This document shows, piece by piece, positions 12,372-24,450 of a DNA stretch of 64,000 nt. The DNA is from Promerops cafer (Eukaryota > Chordata > Aves > Passeriformes > Nectariniidae): positions 969,902 to 1,033,901 of the forward strand of contig VZSE01004122.1 in assembly GCA_013398275.1 (NCBI GenBank), in the 5' to 3' direction. Under the pieces are notes generated by a model. That model saw nothing but the letters and a program-made list of their open reading frames with translations. It had not been told where the DNA came from and did not search any database. The position numbers and the translations under genes were made by a program. Position 1 is the stretch's first letter. Each line of letters opens with the position of its first letter.

Positions 12372-13905
12372 TCTTTAGAGATGTGTTTCAAATACATCTT
12401 TTTCTCTGTAAATAAGTTCAGCCAAGCTTCGAGGGGTATCTAAAAGAAAATCCACACACATATATATGCTTGTATAAAATATAGACATGTGTGTTGAAAT
12501 AGAACTTAAACATTTTTTATATATACACATGCATTCATAAAATAGATAATAAAAGCTCTATTTAATGAATAAAGGGTGCTGATGAATATATTTATCCTCC
12601 AGTAAAACTCACATTTGGAGAAAGAAGTAAAATTACCCTATTATTTTTCTTCAGCAGTCATCAGGCATTTCAGGACATGAGCAATCAGAGCTGAGATTTG
12701 CTAATAGTACATATGTGCTATCTGTTCACTCATGTTTTTCAGCTTTCATGTAATTCATTACTAAGCCAGGCTGCAAAAATACTTGCCTTGTGTGTAGAAA
12801 ATCATGTGATGGATGTATGTGCAGCAGAGCAAGGGGGAGTACAGGGACAAAGTGAGCAGTAACTTTTTTTCCTACAGTAAACTTAATGTCATCATGACAT
12901 CCTGCAAATCAAGGTGTTGTCTACAAGAAAATTGTGTAGATAACCTCTGAGAAAAGACAGCTGGTAAACTGCATGATTTCTTAAGCTGAATCACCAGAGT
13001 TCCTAAAGCTAAAAATCTGTTTTATGTCCTAAAACAATACTTATTCTTTGTTTCCAAGTTTTAAGCAGACTTAGTCTCACTACTCCAACTTCTCCCAACT
13101 TTTGCTTACACAAATTTTCAATCATGATTGTATCAAAAACTGAAACACTTTAGCCATTTGGCACTTTCAACTTCATGTCTGTTTTATGCAAACAATAAGT
13201 TTGATGAAGAGTCTGAAAGAATTCTACCAAAAATTCTTGTTTATCTGTTTTTTGCTAGCATTCATGTGGCCTAACTACCTGTAATTTACTGCCTTTTTAT
13301 TTCATGTGACTTCTGAACAGCCATGCAATTTAGGATTTGTGTCAAATAGTAGAAGTAAAGGGGATGGTTGTATTTTCCAGACTAAGCTACACTTGTTACT
13401 GTCAACATTTTTAGGGCAGTGGTCACCAGGGACTGCTTCTTTTCAGTTCCTCCTTGGAATCTAGACATTGCTGCTGGACTGGGACCTTTGTGAGATATAA
13501 ATCTGTGCAAGCAGAAGGGAGAGAGCTTAATAAGGTGAATGCTTATGAAAAGTGTTTGTATGGAGAAAGTTATGCACCAGTAAATATATGCCTGCTTAAA
13601 CTTGCTTTTGCTCTGAGGTCAGGGCAGTTAAATTAACAATTGTTTCACCTTTTTTCCTGTTACTGTTTTATAAAAGGATGAAAAATGTTAGGAATGTAAC
13701 AGAAACAGAAGTGTTATTAAATTGAAATTGTGAATTATTTACTGCTTTTGCTTGGGAAAACTTCATGCAAGTCACCATTCCTGAGGGCAAACATGTTGGT
13801 TAGTGTTGGACCTTACATTCTTTGAGGGTGCTCAGTTCTGAATAAAATTTTTCTCTCGAGTGAAGTTTTGGGTGAATTGTATTTTCCAAAAAAAAGTCTA
13901 AAACC

Positions 13906-13968
13906 ACCGTATGATAGTATTACTTTAAATAGTGCAGTGGGAAATAAAAATTATCCTGTGCTTTATCA
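13906..13968 (+). repeat. 63-bp perfect direct repeat, copy 2
   Basis: Identical by eye over 63 bases to 12309-12371 and 1597 bp downstream. Flanking sequences differ at once on both sides, so this is a dispersed duplication and not part of a longer tandem. The left flank is an A-rich stretch (AAAAAAAAGTCTAAAACC). Confidence 0.9.
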
Positions 13969-14720
13969 AAGTCCACACCTGACCAACAGTAAAAGAATGC
14001 ATCCACATAAGACTTACTTTTAAACAAGAATAAAACGAACCCAATATCCCCAAACTGCATAGTCAACCACATTGCAAATTGTCCAATCAATAAAACAAAT
14101 GGTTAATTTTTAATAGGATCTTAAAAGCCCTCTCAAACTTGATCCATATTTCCATAAAACTGTTGGAGGTAAACTTAAAAAGGAACAATTATTTATTGAG
14201 GATATTCCATTATGGCTGTGTAGCTGTGAGTGGGAAATGAACTTGCACTACAAAGCCAGGGTTTAAATCTGTTCCTACACTTGACATTCCAGAATAATTT
14301 CTGATTGACAAAGTAAATCTGTAATATAAGTGTGATTTTCAGCTGTTTTATTTTAGTGCTGTTTCCACTTCAGGAGTGCCTGAGGTCAGACAGGACAAGG
14401 TGGTCTCCAGGGGCAGATCTGAAGTGTGCCTGAAAAAAGTGATCCCATCAAAACAGGCCACTTGCTGCTGTGATGTTCATTGTTAATGATAAATAAGGGC
14501 ACTCCTGCTATACCTAAATGCTCCACAAGCACTCTTTTCCTGAGTGTATCCTAAAAGGAAGTGGGTCCTGGAAGACAAAAAAGTAATGGGCTTTGACATG
14601 ATTTCTAGGAAAGAATTTCATGTTCTGAGCCTAGCACTGGGGTAAATGTTGAGGCATTTATAGCAGAAGGAAGCAGGCAAGGTTACTGGTTTTGATACAA
14701 AGCAGGCCTTGGGAATCAAT

Positions 14721-14770
14721 TCTTTTTTGTGTTTTTTTTCTTTCTTTTTTCTTTCTTTTTTTTTTTTTCC
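14721..14770. repeat. T-rich / T-C mixed low-complexity tract
   Basis: Fifty bases of T runs interrupted by C and G. On the minus strand it reads as A-rich and creates a lysine-rich open frame, which is not a gene. Confidence 0.75.
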
Positions 14771-15222
14771 ATTGGGATAACTGAAATGAATACTTAGTTT
14801 GTTTTCAGACCTAATTAAGAATTTTAAATTTTTCTTCACCAAGATGTTCAAAGTGGAATGACGGTGATGCAATTTAACACTGGGTTTCTTTTGGCAAATA
14901 TTCAGGCTCCGGACTACTATGCCATAGTACATGTCAGGTTTCACCATTACCATTCTTTATTACGATTAATTAAATGCAAATTCATTGTGACAAGAAGGGC
15001 CTGATTGAGGAGTCTGGGTTATATTGTGTACTGGGGACGACTGCAGTACTTAGGAATTACAACTCTTGGGAAACGCTGTGGGTCACTATGGGAAAATATA
15101 GCTTAATGTTGAACACGAGACAAAGGATTAGAATCTAGTCTACAATCAGATTAAATATTTTGATATGAAGGATGTTGATATGCTTTGTTGTTTTCATCAA
15201 AAATGTTAAAGCAAAACAGATC

Positions 15223-15639
15223 AGAGGGCTGGAGAACCTCTCCTATGATGACAGGCGGAGAGAGTTGGGGTTGTTTGGCCTGGGGAAGAGAAGGCTCTGG
15301 AGAAACCTTAGATCAGCATCCCAGTACCTAGAGGGACCTGGAAGAAAGCTGAAGAGGGACATTTTACAAGGGCATGGAGTGATAAGACGAGGGGGAATAG
15401 CTTTAAACCGAAAGGAGAGAGGTTTGGGTGAGGTACTTGGAAGAGATTTTTGATTGTCAGGGTGGTGAGGCACTGGCACAGGTTGCCCAGAGAAGCTGTA
15501 GATGTCCCAAGCCTGGACATCTTCCAGACCAGGTTGGATAGGACTTTGAACAACCTTATGTAGTGGGAGGTGTCCCATGACAGGTGTTAGAACGAGATGA
15601 TTAAGATCCCTTCCAACCCAAGCCATTCTATGATTCTAT
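15223..15639 (+). mobile_element. CR1 LINE, 3' fragment (417 bp), sense strand
   Basis: A 5'-truncated CR1 in sense orientation. The first part encodes a degraded C-terminal piece of ORF2, in which the residues RRRELGLFGLGKRRL match the conserved 'LRELGLFSLEKRRLR' block. The 3' UTR follows, with 'aggttgcccagagaagctg' and the ending 'ccattctatgattctatc'. Stops after 15453 break the frame. The minus-strand 127-codon open frame over the element is an antisense shadow. Confidence 0.96.
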
Positions 15640-18600
15640 CACATTATTTATTAGTTTTATTTGTAGTCTGTGAAAATAATAGGAAATAAGTAGATTAAGT
15701 CTATCTGGAATATATGAAAATCATTTTAATAGGTAAAAATAGGTACTGGAATCTTCCATAGAACAGATATTCTATATTTCTTTATTTTTAAGTTTTCATG
15801 TTTTGCATCTCTATGTGATTTAATGCAAGCTGTGTTCAAGGCATTACTCTTAAGTTTCATGACCTAAGCCACTGAGAGTATTTTCCTGCAGATTTTGTCT
15901 ATTACACTGCCTACCTCTTCTGAGAGACTCAGAAGCTGTTAGATTAAAAAGACAGAGCTGTTTTGAGCATAATTCCATTGAGAAGTCCGTGGGAGCTGCT
16001 CTTGGTATGTGATTCACATAGGATGGCCCTTCATAGGTCTATCACTAACTTTCTGGAAATATGTATCTGACAGGAAACAATCCAGAAAAGTCTATTTTTA
16101 CACTGTTATTACAGTACACACACTGATTCACAGACAGCCCAACACAGTTCATATATTCTGATATATGATACATGTCTGCTTTATATATTAGGAAATGCCA
16201 GGACTTTGATAAACTCCAGTGGAAATATGGGATGGAAAGAGAAGATGACAAGATGTCAGCTCAGAAACTGTATGATATAAATAGGTATCTGTTTTTACAG
16301 CAGTTCTGTGACAAGAAGGGAGTTGTAACTAACTCAGCCCCTCTTCTCATTAGCAAATGGGAGAATCCTGCAGGAAGCCACAGCTGCCTACTTTTCCTTC
16401 AACAGGGCGCTGCAGAGGAAGAAATCTGGCTTCCAGCAAAGCCAGGGAATAAAGTCAGGACTGGCACTGGGGGTGAGAACATGTGTGACTTTTCCAGGTG
16501 TTAAAAATATAAGCATACTCTGGGAATGGGCATGCTGCCCTTGTGACTGTTCAGGAGCCAATGAAGATCCCACATGTCTGTCAACACTGCAGGAGCTCAC
16601 AGGTTTGGACAAGATTATTCCTACAGTGCTCATTTTCTGCACTTTTTTCCATGGTGGGGTGTTGCTCCTGAGCAAAGTCCTTGAACAGTGGAAGAAGAGC
16701 AGCAGCAGGGCGAGCTCCTCTGTCTTGCATTATGAATTGATGCTCGGCATCACTCTGAAAGAATCTCTGCTGTGCCCTCACATAGCTCATAGTATACATC
16801 AAATAACAGAGTAGTTCCACGTGATTTCTGTTTGGAGACTTTGCTGGGTTTTTTAAAATTGTTTTTTAAATTCTGTGCCTTGATTCCACCCTGTGTGTGT
16901 GGGTTTGTTTTATTTTCTGTAGCTCCCGAATTAATACTGTGCTGTTGTGTTCGTCAATACTCTTGTACTCTGGTGCTCTGAGGAAATCAAGAATCTCATC
17001 AGTTCCTTCAAACTTTTTTTTTAATACTGGTTTATAATACTTATTCTGTAATATATAGTCTAATAATGTAGACAAACTCTATGTTCACTGTAAGAGTATC
17101 TTTTTTCGGAAACAGCTGAATTACTTTGAGATGTAATTCCACTATGTGGTTGCATCTGATGTATGCTTTTTTAATTTAATCACTTTTAAATTATAAAATG
17201 AATATATTTGATCACTGCTTGTCCCCAGCTCCTCTACTTACCAGCCTCTCAGACAGCAGAAGTTTATTTAGGCTGGATATCCACAAGACCTTGGCGGAAA
17301 TCACTAAACTACTATGGTGGTGAATCATTCGCTTCGAGAGAGGAAGAAACTGCATAATCAATTATTGATCTCTCCTGCTCTGTGCTTCCTCTTCTGATTA
17401 AATCTTCCAAAATATTGATACAGAATTATAGCAAGAAAAAGGTATCAGATGGGGGTGAATGTGCCTGACCTTGCCATGGGATGAAGAAAGTTGAAGAGCA
17501 GTGAGACAAGGAGAATGCAAGAGGAGAGGTGATGTCACCTGGCAGTCTGTGACTGTCACTGTGTGGATGCTGGCAGAGAAATTTTCAAAAAAGCAGGTGC
17601 TGTATGTTCCTTCAGGCACTGTTTGGATAAGAACCTCAGAAGAGGCCCAAGATGCATGAACCGAGTCATTGCCAAACACGGGCCCAGCATTAAGTTCCTC
17701 TGGATTCCATAATTGGTGTTCTGTCTGGTCAAAAAGACTGAATCTGAGCCTTCCAGGATATGCTGGGAAAAAAAAAAAATTAGGTTGACCAAGTTTATTG
17801 AAATTGCTGATCATTCCTGTCTCAGATTCTTGAAAGGATTGTGATGAGTTTTTGCAGGGGCTTGCTACCTTCCTGCTGGAATTATTGTTTAATGAGATTT
17901 GATTGCTACACTAAGGCTTTTCATACCTTGAGATGAATATAGAATCCTCATTATGTTTCTTCATGGACCCAGGGCCACAATATCTGGGACTCTGATGGTT
18001 AAATCCAGCTCTAGATTTTTGTAGGTGAACCTTGAACAGGTATGGAGGAAGTGCTTAGTAAACAGCCTTAAGTCATTTAAAGTTGTCACCTTCTGGAGAG
18101 GAAAAAAATAAATTAAACAAAGAAAGGCCCACAGATACCACGTGGCAGAGACCATTCCACCTCAAACCAAAATCAATGTTATGCTTCCTGTTATTGTGTT
18201 AGGGGATTGAAAACTTGCTTTTTCAATTGATTTGTTTTCTACTGCAAAACTAATTATGTCCAATGCAGTTCTTCCTTTGCCTTCATCCGGAGGGGAAACT
18301 CTATTTGCAGTGGTGGCTCCTGTCCTCTGCTCAGACAGCCGTGTCAGTATCCCCGTTGCTTCATTTTTTCTTGAAAGGTGAAAAATCCCAAACTTCAGCA
18401 AAGTTCTCCATGTATTCATTCTATCAAAATATCCTTTTCAGCCTTTTCAGACTCTAGACACATGCTGTTGATCGAAGCCACTCACAGGGATGCCCTCACA
18501 GGCAGAATGTCCACATGGATGCACATCAAGAGGAATCAGTCATAGGAGTGATGGGTGCTAATGCATTTTGCCTTTACCAAGGTTTTTTAGAGATGCTTAA

Positions 18601-20268
18601 TGAAGGAGATGAATTTCTAAGGGGTTTGAAGACTTAAATGTAGTGAGAGATCAGAAGGCTTTTATTTTTTTTTTAATGCTTTGAAAGCATTAAGAGGTTG
18701 GGAGAAAATCATCCTTTCTTTTAGTAGTTTTTAAGCCTAAAATATTTCTTTCCTGGAGATGTATGGTAGCCATACACAGAAACATTGTTTCTGGGGTTAT
18801 TGTCTGGACTACTACTGTGCAACTCTTCCACTGCCAGTGATGACTGAAAAGTGGATTTCATGGTCTGTGTCAGCCTGAAAGATGTGGTGGCTTAGTCCAA
18901 TTTGGGGTTTAGTGAGACACAGGCTTCACATGTAATTCATTCTCTCAAAGTTTTAAAATTGTAGAGTCCCAGATGTTTCACTCAGGATGGCAGCAGACTG
19001 TCATAGCCAAGTTGGGTTGTCATAAATTCTAGACACACCAAATTATGCAGTAGTAAATCAGTTCTGCATTGAAAAAAAAGCTTTCCACAGCAGCAAAACT
19101 TGTCCTAACTGAATGTAAGGGCTGAGAGTTAGACTTTCAGAATAATGGTTTCCCCAGATGGTAAGAGCTGCATTGGGCAGTAAAAGCTTCCATTGACATT
19201 GCCTTGCTAAAGAGCAGGTCTCAAGGCACCACAACAGCTTGGCAAGCTCATCCTCTGCATCAGAGCCCCAGCTGCTGCAGAGCTCTGGTGCAGCATGCTG
19301 CTAATTCCACAGCAGCTCCCCTGTGTATGAAAAAGGACAAGGGTTTTAACAAATTAATTGTGAACTTCCCCAACCCAGTCACTGTATTTTCTGCTCTCTA
19401 ATACACATTTTGTTGTTATTTTCTGTTTGTTTCGCACTGTCCTCTGCTCTCAGTTTTCAAAGATGCTAGAGATATTTGCATTGTTGACACGTAGCAGTTT
19501 TGTAGTTGCCAGTGGCAAATCAGGAGGCATTTGAACATGCCAAGGGGATGATCTGTGTGGTGGGTACTTTTTAGCTGGGAGAGCCTCTGCAGTATTGGAG
19601 GAACTGAGACGTGAGGGGAAAAGTAAATAGGAGCAACACACTTCATATCCTAGGTGCAGTAAAGGAAAGGGATTTTCAGAGGTAAAATATTCATGAAAGA
19701 GTCCTCTCTGAGGACTTGGGGGGTTTTAAAGCTCTGAACACTTCCTCTGGAATGCTCTGTACCTCAAAAAAAAAAAAAAAAAAAAAAAAAAGTAGCTGCA
19801 TCTGTGTTTGATTCAGCATCAGGTAAGGGAGAAGGTGGCTTTCATGCAGTTGTGGTACATAAGGTTCTTTGGGGGGCTTAGAGTAGAGGTGAACATTTCA
19901 AGTGTAGGTAGGCAACGAGAGACTTCAGCTTACCTGTCCTCACTTGGCACCATCCCTCCTCCTGCCCCACTGCATGCAGGCTGCTGCTGTGTCCATCCCT
20001 GGCTACACCTCTTAGCTGCAATGCCTTGGGTTTCTGTCATGTCCCTCGCTTCTGGAGATGCTCTCTTGGCTGCTTGTGTTGGCAACCGTTGTGGTCAGAC
20101 GTACAGATTGCATTTTGCTGTCTCATTGGTTACCATATTAGGCTCCTATGTTAATTTTATTGTATTAGGCTGTTTCTCTGGCTGTGCAGCTCACTGTCTT
20201 TTTTGTGCTTTACAAAACATTCGTTGGAGTTACAGTTTTAGTTCAGAGGTTCAGTAATCATCGATCCC
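15640..20268. other. Gene-free stretch
   Basis: Noncoding DNA of mixed composition. Open frames of up to 149 codons occur (for example 19808-20257 plus and 17398-17814 minus), but none shows domain motifs or splice-bounded structure. A minus-strand frame at 16866-17075 has a varied composition but starts after an A run with no acceptor. The pure A tract at 19766 is listed separately. Confidence 0.5.
19766..19791 (+). repeat. A26 homopolymer
   Basis: An uninterrupted run of 26 A. A poly(A) tail of a processed pseudogene was considered. The preceding 300 bp carry no AATAAA close to the tract and no recognisable coding sequence, so I call only the homopolymer. Its length is prone to sequencing error. 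Confidence 0.85.
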
Positions 20269-20326
20269 TGGGCTGGACACTAGATTCCATGAAGAGGTCC
20301 TTTCCAACCTGCATGATCCCATGATA
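20269..20326 (+). mobile_element. CR1 LINE, very short 3' scrap
   Basis: About 58 bp: 'ctgggctggacactagatt', then 'gaggtcctttccaacctgc' and 'atgatcccatgat', matching the last bases of CR1 in sense orientation. Everything upstream is missing or too diverged to recognise. Confidence 0.7.
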
Positions 20327-23300
20327 ATAAGTAGTACCACGGGCATCCTGTGTTTCTGTGGGCATGGAATTTTCTCTGGAATAATGAATCTGAAGAAACC
20401 ACTAGGTTGTGAATCTTGACACAGTATTACCTTTTGAATTTATTAGCAGTTGGAAAGATGATCTTATGGAAATGTAATCTATCCTATTGATCTCAAGCAG
20501 CTGATAAATCAGGAAATGGAAGCAGACATCTGTGCTGCTAGGAAATTTTTTCAGGATTAACTGGGAAAAATTAAAACCCACAAGTTCCAATACATCATCA
20601 GCTATCAAAAAACACAACTCTTTATGCCTAGCTGTCAAATCTTTTAACTCTTCCATGGAATTATAAATGTTCAATGCAAAAATATTTGCTGTACTAAAAG
20701 TGGAACACATAGAAGAAGTATAAAATAAAATACATTTAGTATAAAATAAACAGCACAGGGATTGCATTCTTGATCGCACGAATAGGTTTGGTGCTTTAAT
20801 CACTAAAACATTACTTGCAGAGTTGAAACTTTTAGGTAAGTTGAACTTCCTACAAAACAACCGCATAACTGCAGGTTTAAGCACTCAGCTAATCCAGGGT
20901 TTTTAAGACTGTAAGAGAACTTGGTACAGATCATGAATTACCACGCCCAAGTTATACACATCAACTACAAAAAAACCTTGTCTTTTGTATGGTTTTGTGC
21001 CAAAAAAAGTGATCCAGATTAGATGCTTTTCCTTCTCAGTAACAGTGTCAATGTATGTGCATAAGTCTCAAAACATGTGCTTTTCTCTCCAAGTTAATGA
21101 GGTCGTTTTAAAGGTGAAAGACATTACTTGAAAGGAAGAGCACCACCTTGTGACACCAAGAATAATGTTGCTGTGTACTTGATCGAGTGAAGGGAAGAAG
21201 TAGATTTAACAAGGTTTTATCCTCTAACAGGATTTATAGAGACAGGTTTTCTCTTTCATTTGCCTTTTCTTTTAAGTCTTAACAGGGGAACTGATATTTT
21301 CAAATTATACAAATTCAACAAATCAGCTTTATTTCATCAATATGAAAAACTCATTTTCCAATTTCATCTCAAATTTCACTTTTTTAATAGATTTACTTCA
21401 GAGAAAGATTGCTATAAAATTTTAGCAGATTTTAAAGCTATCAATTAGACTATCAGTCCTTTAAAACTGAAATGTGGGGTTTTTTACAGACTTCTTATCC
21501 CTTCATCTTTCAGAAGCCTTAAGGAAGGAGAGGGATTTTATAAGCTTCATTCTAAGTAGCATGCAGGGACTCTCCTATTTAGGCTTGCATAGCTTTAAAC
21601 ATTTATATGCTCACATCCAATTTGTGGTGAGATTCTTGCAGAAAAAACTCCATCCTAGCACACAGGACTTTCAGTCAGACCTGTCCACTTTTCATAGCTT
21701 CAGCTATCAGACTGGAGCTTCAATCAGGCTAAAATAAGTTGTAGCTGCCTGACAGGGCATAGATGGGAACGATGTCAATCCCACTAACACGAATTTCTTT
21801 TGACACATTTTTGCACAAGCAGAGGCTTTGAGAAGGATCAGTTGTTCAAATACAGTGTTAAACAATCCATATAGTAGCAAGAGCACTGCCAGAGAACTGG
21901 ACTGAGGTTATTCCTACTTTCATAGAAAACAGAGAGTTTAGAGAATTTACAATATATTGATTGGAAAATGAGAGTTTTAATGAATACAAGAACATCAAGA
22001 ATAAGCCATGTTTGTTCGGGGCTTATTGTTTGGTTTGTTTTGGTGGCTTATTTGGGGTTTTTTGCTAAAGTACAAACTTTCACAGAATTCAGAAGAGTAG
22101 CCATGTTTGTTATTGAGGGCATTTTATTACTATTGCCTTAGGCATTTATCTCCACAACAGATTAGCTTTTACCACTGAGTTTTATTGTGCAATTTACATA
22201 ACTGTGACTTAGCTGAGCCTTGAAAGCTGGATCTCACCTGTCTTTCATGAAAAATGTCATTTTACGCTTTCTGACTTGTTTGCTTAGAAGCTTGTAGATT
22301 TTTTTTTTCAAATGCATATTTATGTTTTAATGAGAAACCAAACAGCTTCAGACCAAACCTAAAGCTGACTCAGAGAATGAAACCAAGAATCCTCTTCCTG
22401 CTTGTGACATGGATTAGTGTAATTTAGCCAAATATCTGTCACTCTTGTTCGGTGCAAATAAGATCCCACTGGAGGGATTTGAACTACTGCAACATTCAGC
22501 GCGTTCGTTATGCTAGGACAGGCTGTGATCTGGCAGTATCAGGTGTCAAACTAATCCTGCAATGTTAACAGGGTGTGAAACTTATTTTTACCTGGTAAAA
22601 AGCTGGCAGGTGTGGATGAACCAAATTCAGGTAGTGCACAGTGGATTGGATGTCATGCTGGATACCGCTGCTGAGGTAGTACTAGCACCCAGTCCAGCCC
22701 CTGGAGTTTGAGAGGGCACGTTCATGGGTTAGGGTCCTCTAGAAAAAAATGGGGACAAAAGCCAAATGTACTGCCAAATCTGTTCCCTGAATGGATGAGA
22801 AAGACTGGACCTAGAGCTGAGTAAAGGTATTTAAAACATTGCTTTAATGGGTTTTTTGCTGCCTTTGCCTGGGACAAATAAAAGATGTTGTGACTTACCA
22901 CCATTCCTGGTTTCCTTGGTAACATTCTGCATGTTGGGAAGTAGCTGTTTGAAAGTCATATTAAAGGAAAAGCCCTTGGAAAAGCGCAGTTTGATACAAG
23001 GCTGTTTTCTTTCTCTAGAACAAAGCAGCAATAAGCGTGTATGTATGTTTTTGAGAGAAACTCTAATAGAATGACTCATTTATGTGTTGCTGACAAATTC
23101 CATCTGCTGATAAAATATACATTACAACTCTGTTCATCCAGAAAGGGGTGTCCTGGATCTTTCACCTGTTTGCTGATATACAGTGCTCAAAAGAGAATGC
23201 TAGGTATTAGTTTGCTTTAAGAGACAAGGAAGAAATAATGTGTTTGGGTCATTTTGCAGCATGTTTTGTGACACCAGTTGAGAGCTAGTTGTTTCCTCAA

Positions 23301-23921
23301 GTACAATTCCTGTTCCATTTTCATAGAAAAGAAGAAGCAACAGAGCCTGATTGGGGAATTTAACATTTGTACAAGGTATTTTCCTGTTTAACTGATTAAA
23401 ACTCTTAAATCTGTCACAAAAATGTGTTTTAAAATTATGCAAATACCTTCTGTCCCTCTATCAGCAACTGAATACTTTCTGTTTAGAGGAAAGATGCTCG
23501 CACAACCTCTTTTGCCTTTGGGCATTGATCCAGGAAAACTATAAAACTCTTGTTTGTTAATGGAGAAAAAAATCCAAGCATGAGGTTTTGAACAGAGCTT
23601 TTAATGCCCTGAGTGTTCAAGCAGTTGAGGGAGGTTCCAGTCACTTTCCTTTTCCTCTTGGCAACCTTCTATTTTGTAGTGGTGAGGGCAAGACTTTTGA
23701 AGTAGTGCTGGTCCTTGGTGCTTACAGTGCCTGCTCTGCAGCATTAAAATGGCAAACCCCAGAACTATCGACAGACTTTCAAAAATACTGATTTTTGATA
23801 AAGCTGTTACTACTGTTAGTAATGTGAGTGGAGGGCTGACTTCTGTCTGGGAGTTCCAGGCTAAGAGCCCCAGTTTGCCCTGTGATCAGAGAGCTCTAAT
23901 CTGACCTGCAAACAGCTTTGT

Positions 23922-23980
23922 CCTCAGCGGGCTTGGTCTGGCAAATTTTTCTCTTCAGTAGGCTTGGACTGGCAAATCTC
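23922..23980 (+). repeat. Two-unit imperfect tandem repeat
   Basis: Two units of about 29-31 bp share CTTCAG or CTCAG, then GGCTTGG(T/A)CTGGCAAAT. Units start near 23922 and 23953. The surrounding 300 bp are somewhat GC-richer than the neighbourhood. Function is unknown. Confidence 0.55.
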
Positions 23981-24356
23981 ATCCTGAGGAGCCCAAACCC
24001 TTCCTTTGGGTGTGCAGAAAGCTTGGACACCCAATTCAAGGCTCCAAGTTCCCTGCTGGGAAGGGAGCTGTAAACTGAGGGCTACCAGCTTGGTGGCCCT
24101 GCAAGTGAGTCATTCCTGGATCTTTGACCAACTATTTTTCAGAGGAGGTGTTCTGCTAAGGCCACATTTAGCAGACAAACTCAGAAAATCTATTTTTAGA
24201 ACACCATTCTCAAATTGATTTTTGTACTTTGCTGATATTTTTTTATCAAGTACGAACAAATTTTATGCCAAAATCTTGATAGTATGATGCAGAACAGAAT
24301 ATGACAGACATTGTCTACAGTTTTTATAGATGAATGTTTTAATTTCTTGTCTTTCT

Positions 24357-24450
24357 TGGGGGTTGTTTTGATTTGGTTTTTATTTTCTTCTTTCTATTTG
24401 TTTTGGTTTTTTGGGGTTTTTTTTGTTGGTTTTTTTTTTTTTTTTTCCTT
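24357..24450. repeat. T/G-rich low-complexity tract
   Basis: About 90 bases of T runs punctuated by GG and GGGG, ending in T16 and CC. It is the strand complement of the A/C-rich tracts elsewhere in the window. Open frames across it are Phe, Leu, Trp and Gly-rich artefacts. Confidence 0.75.

Larger units (their letters stand above)
10925..15222. other. Gene-free stretch with a duplicated 63-bp segment
   Basis: AT-rich noncoding DNA. Apart from the two copies of the 63-bp repeat annotated separately, the only clear structure is a T-rich, T/C-mixed tract at about 14721-14770. Open frames of 60-111 codons here have no recognisable domains. Confidence 0.5.

Noticed and set aside
16866..17075. 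69-codon minus-strand frame
   Set aside because: The frame starts after an A9 run with no acceptor, ends without a donor, and matches nothing I know.
19766..19791. A26 as the poly(A) tail of a processed pseudogene
   Set aside because: No nearby polyadenylation signal, no coding remnant upstream, and no flanking duplication.
19808..20257. 149-codon plus-strand frame
   Set aside because: Cys/Leu/Ser-rich with no recognisable fold or family, and no splice or promoter evidence.
20402..20884. 160-codon minus-strand frame as a gene
   Set aside because: No motif, start context or splice support. At this AT content one frame of this length by chance in 64 kb is plausible.
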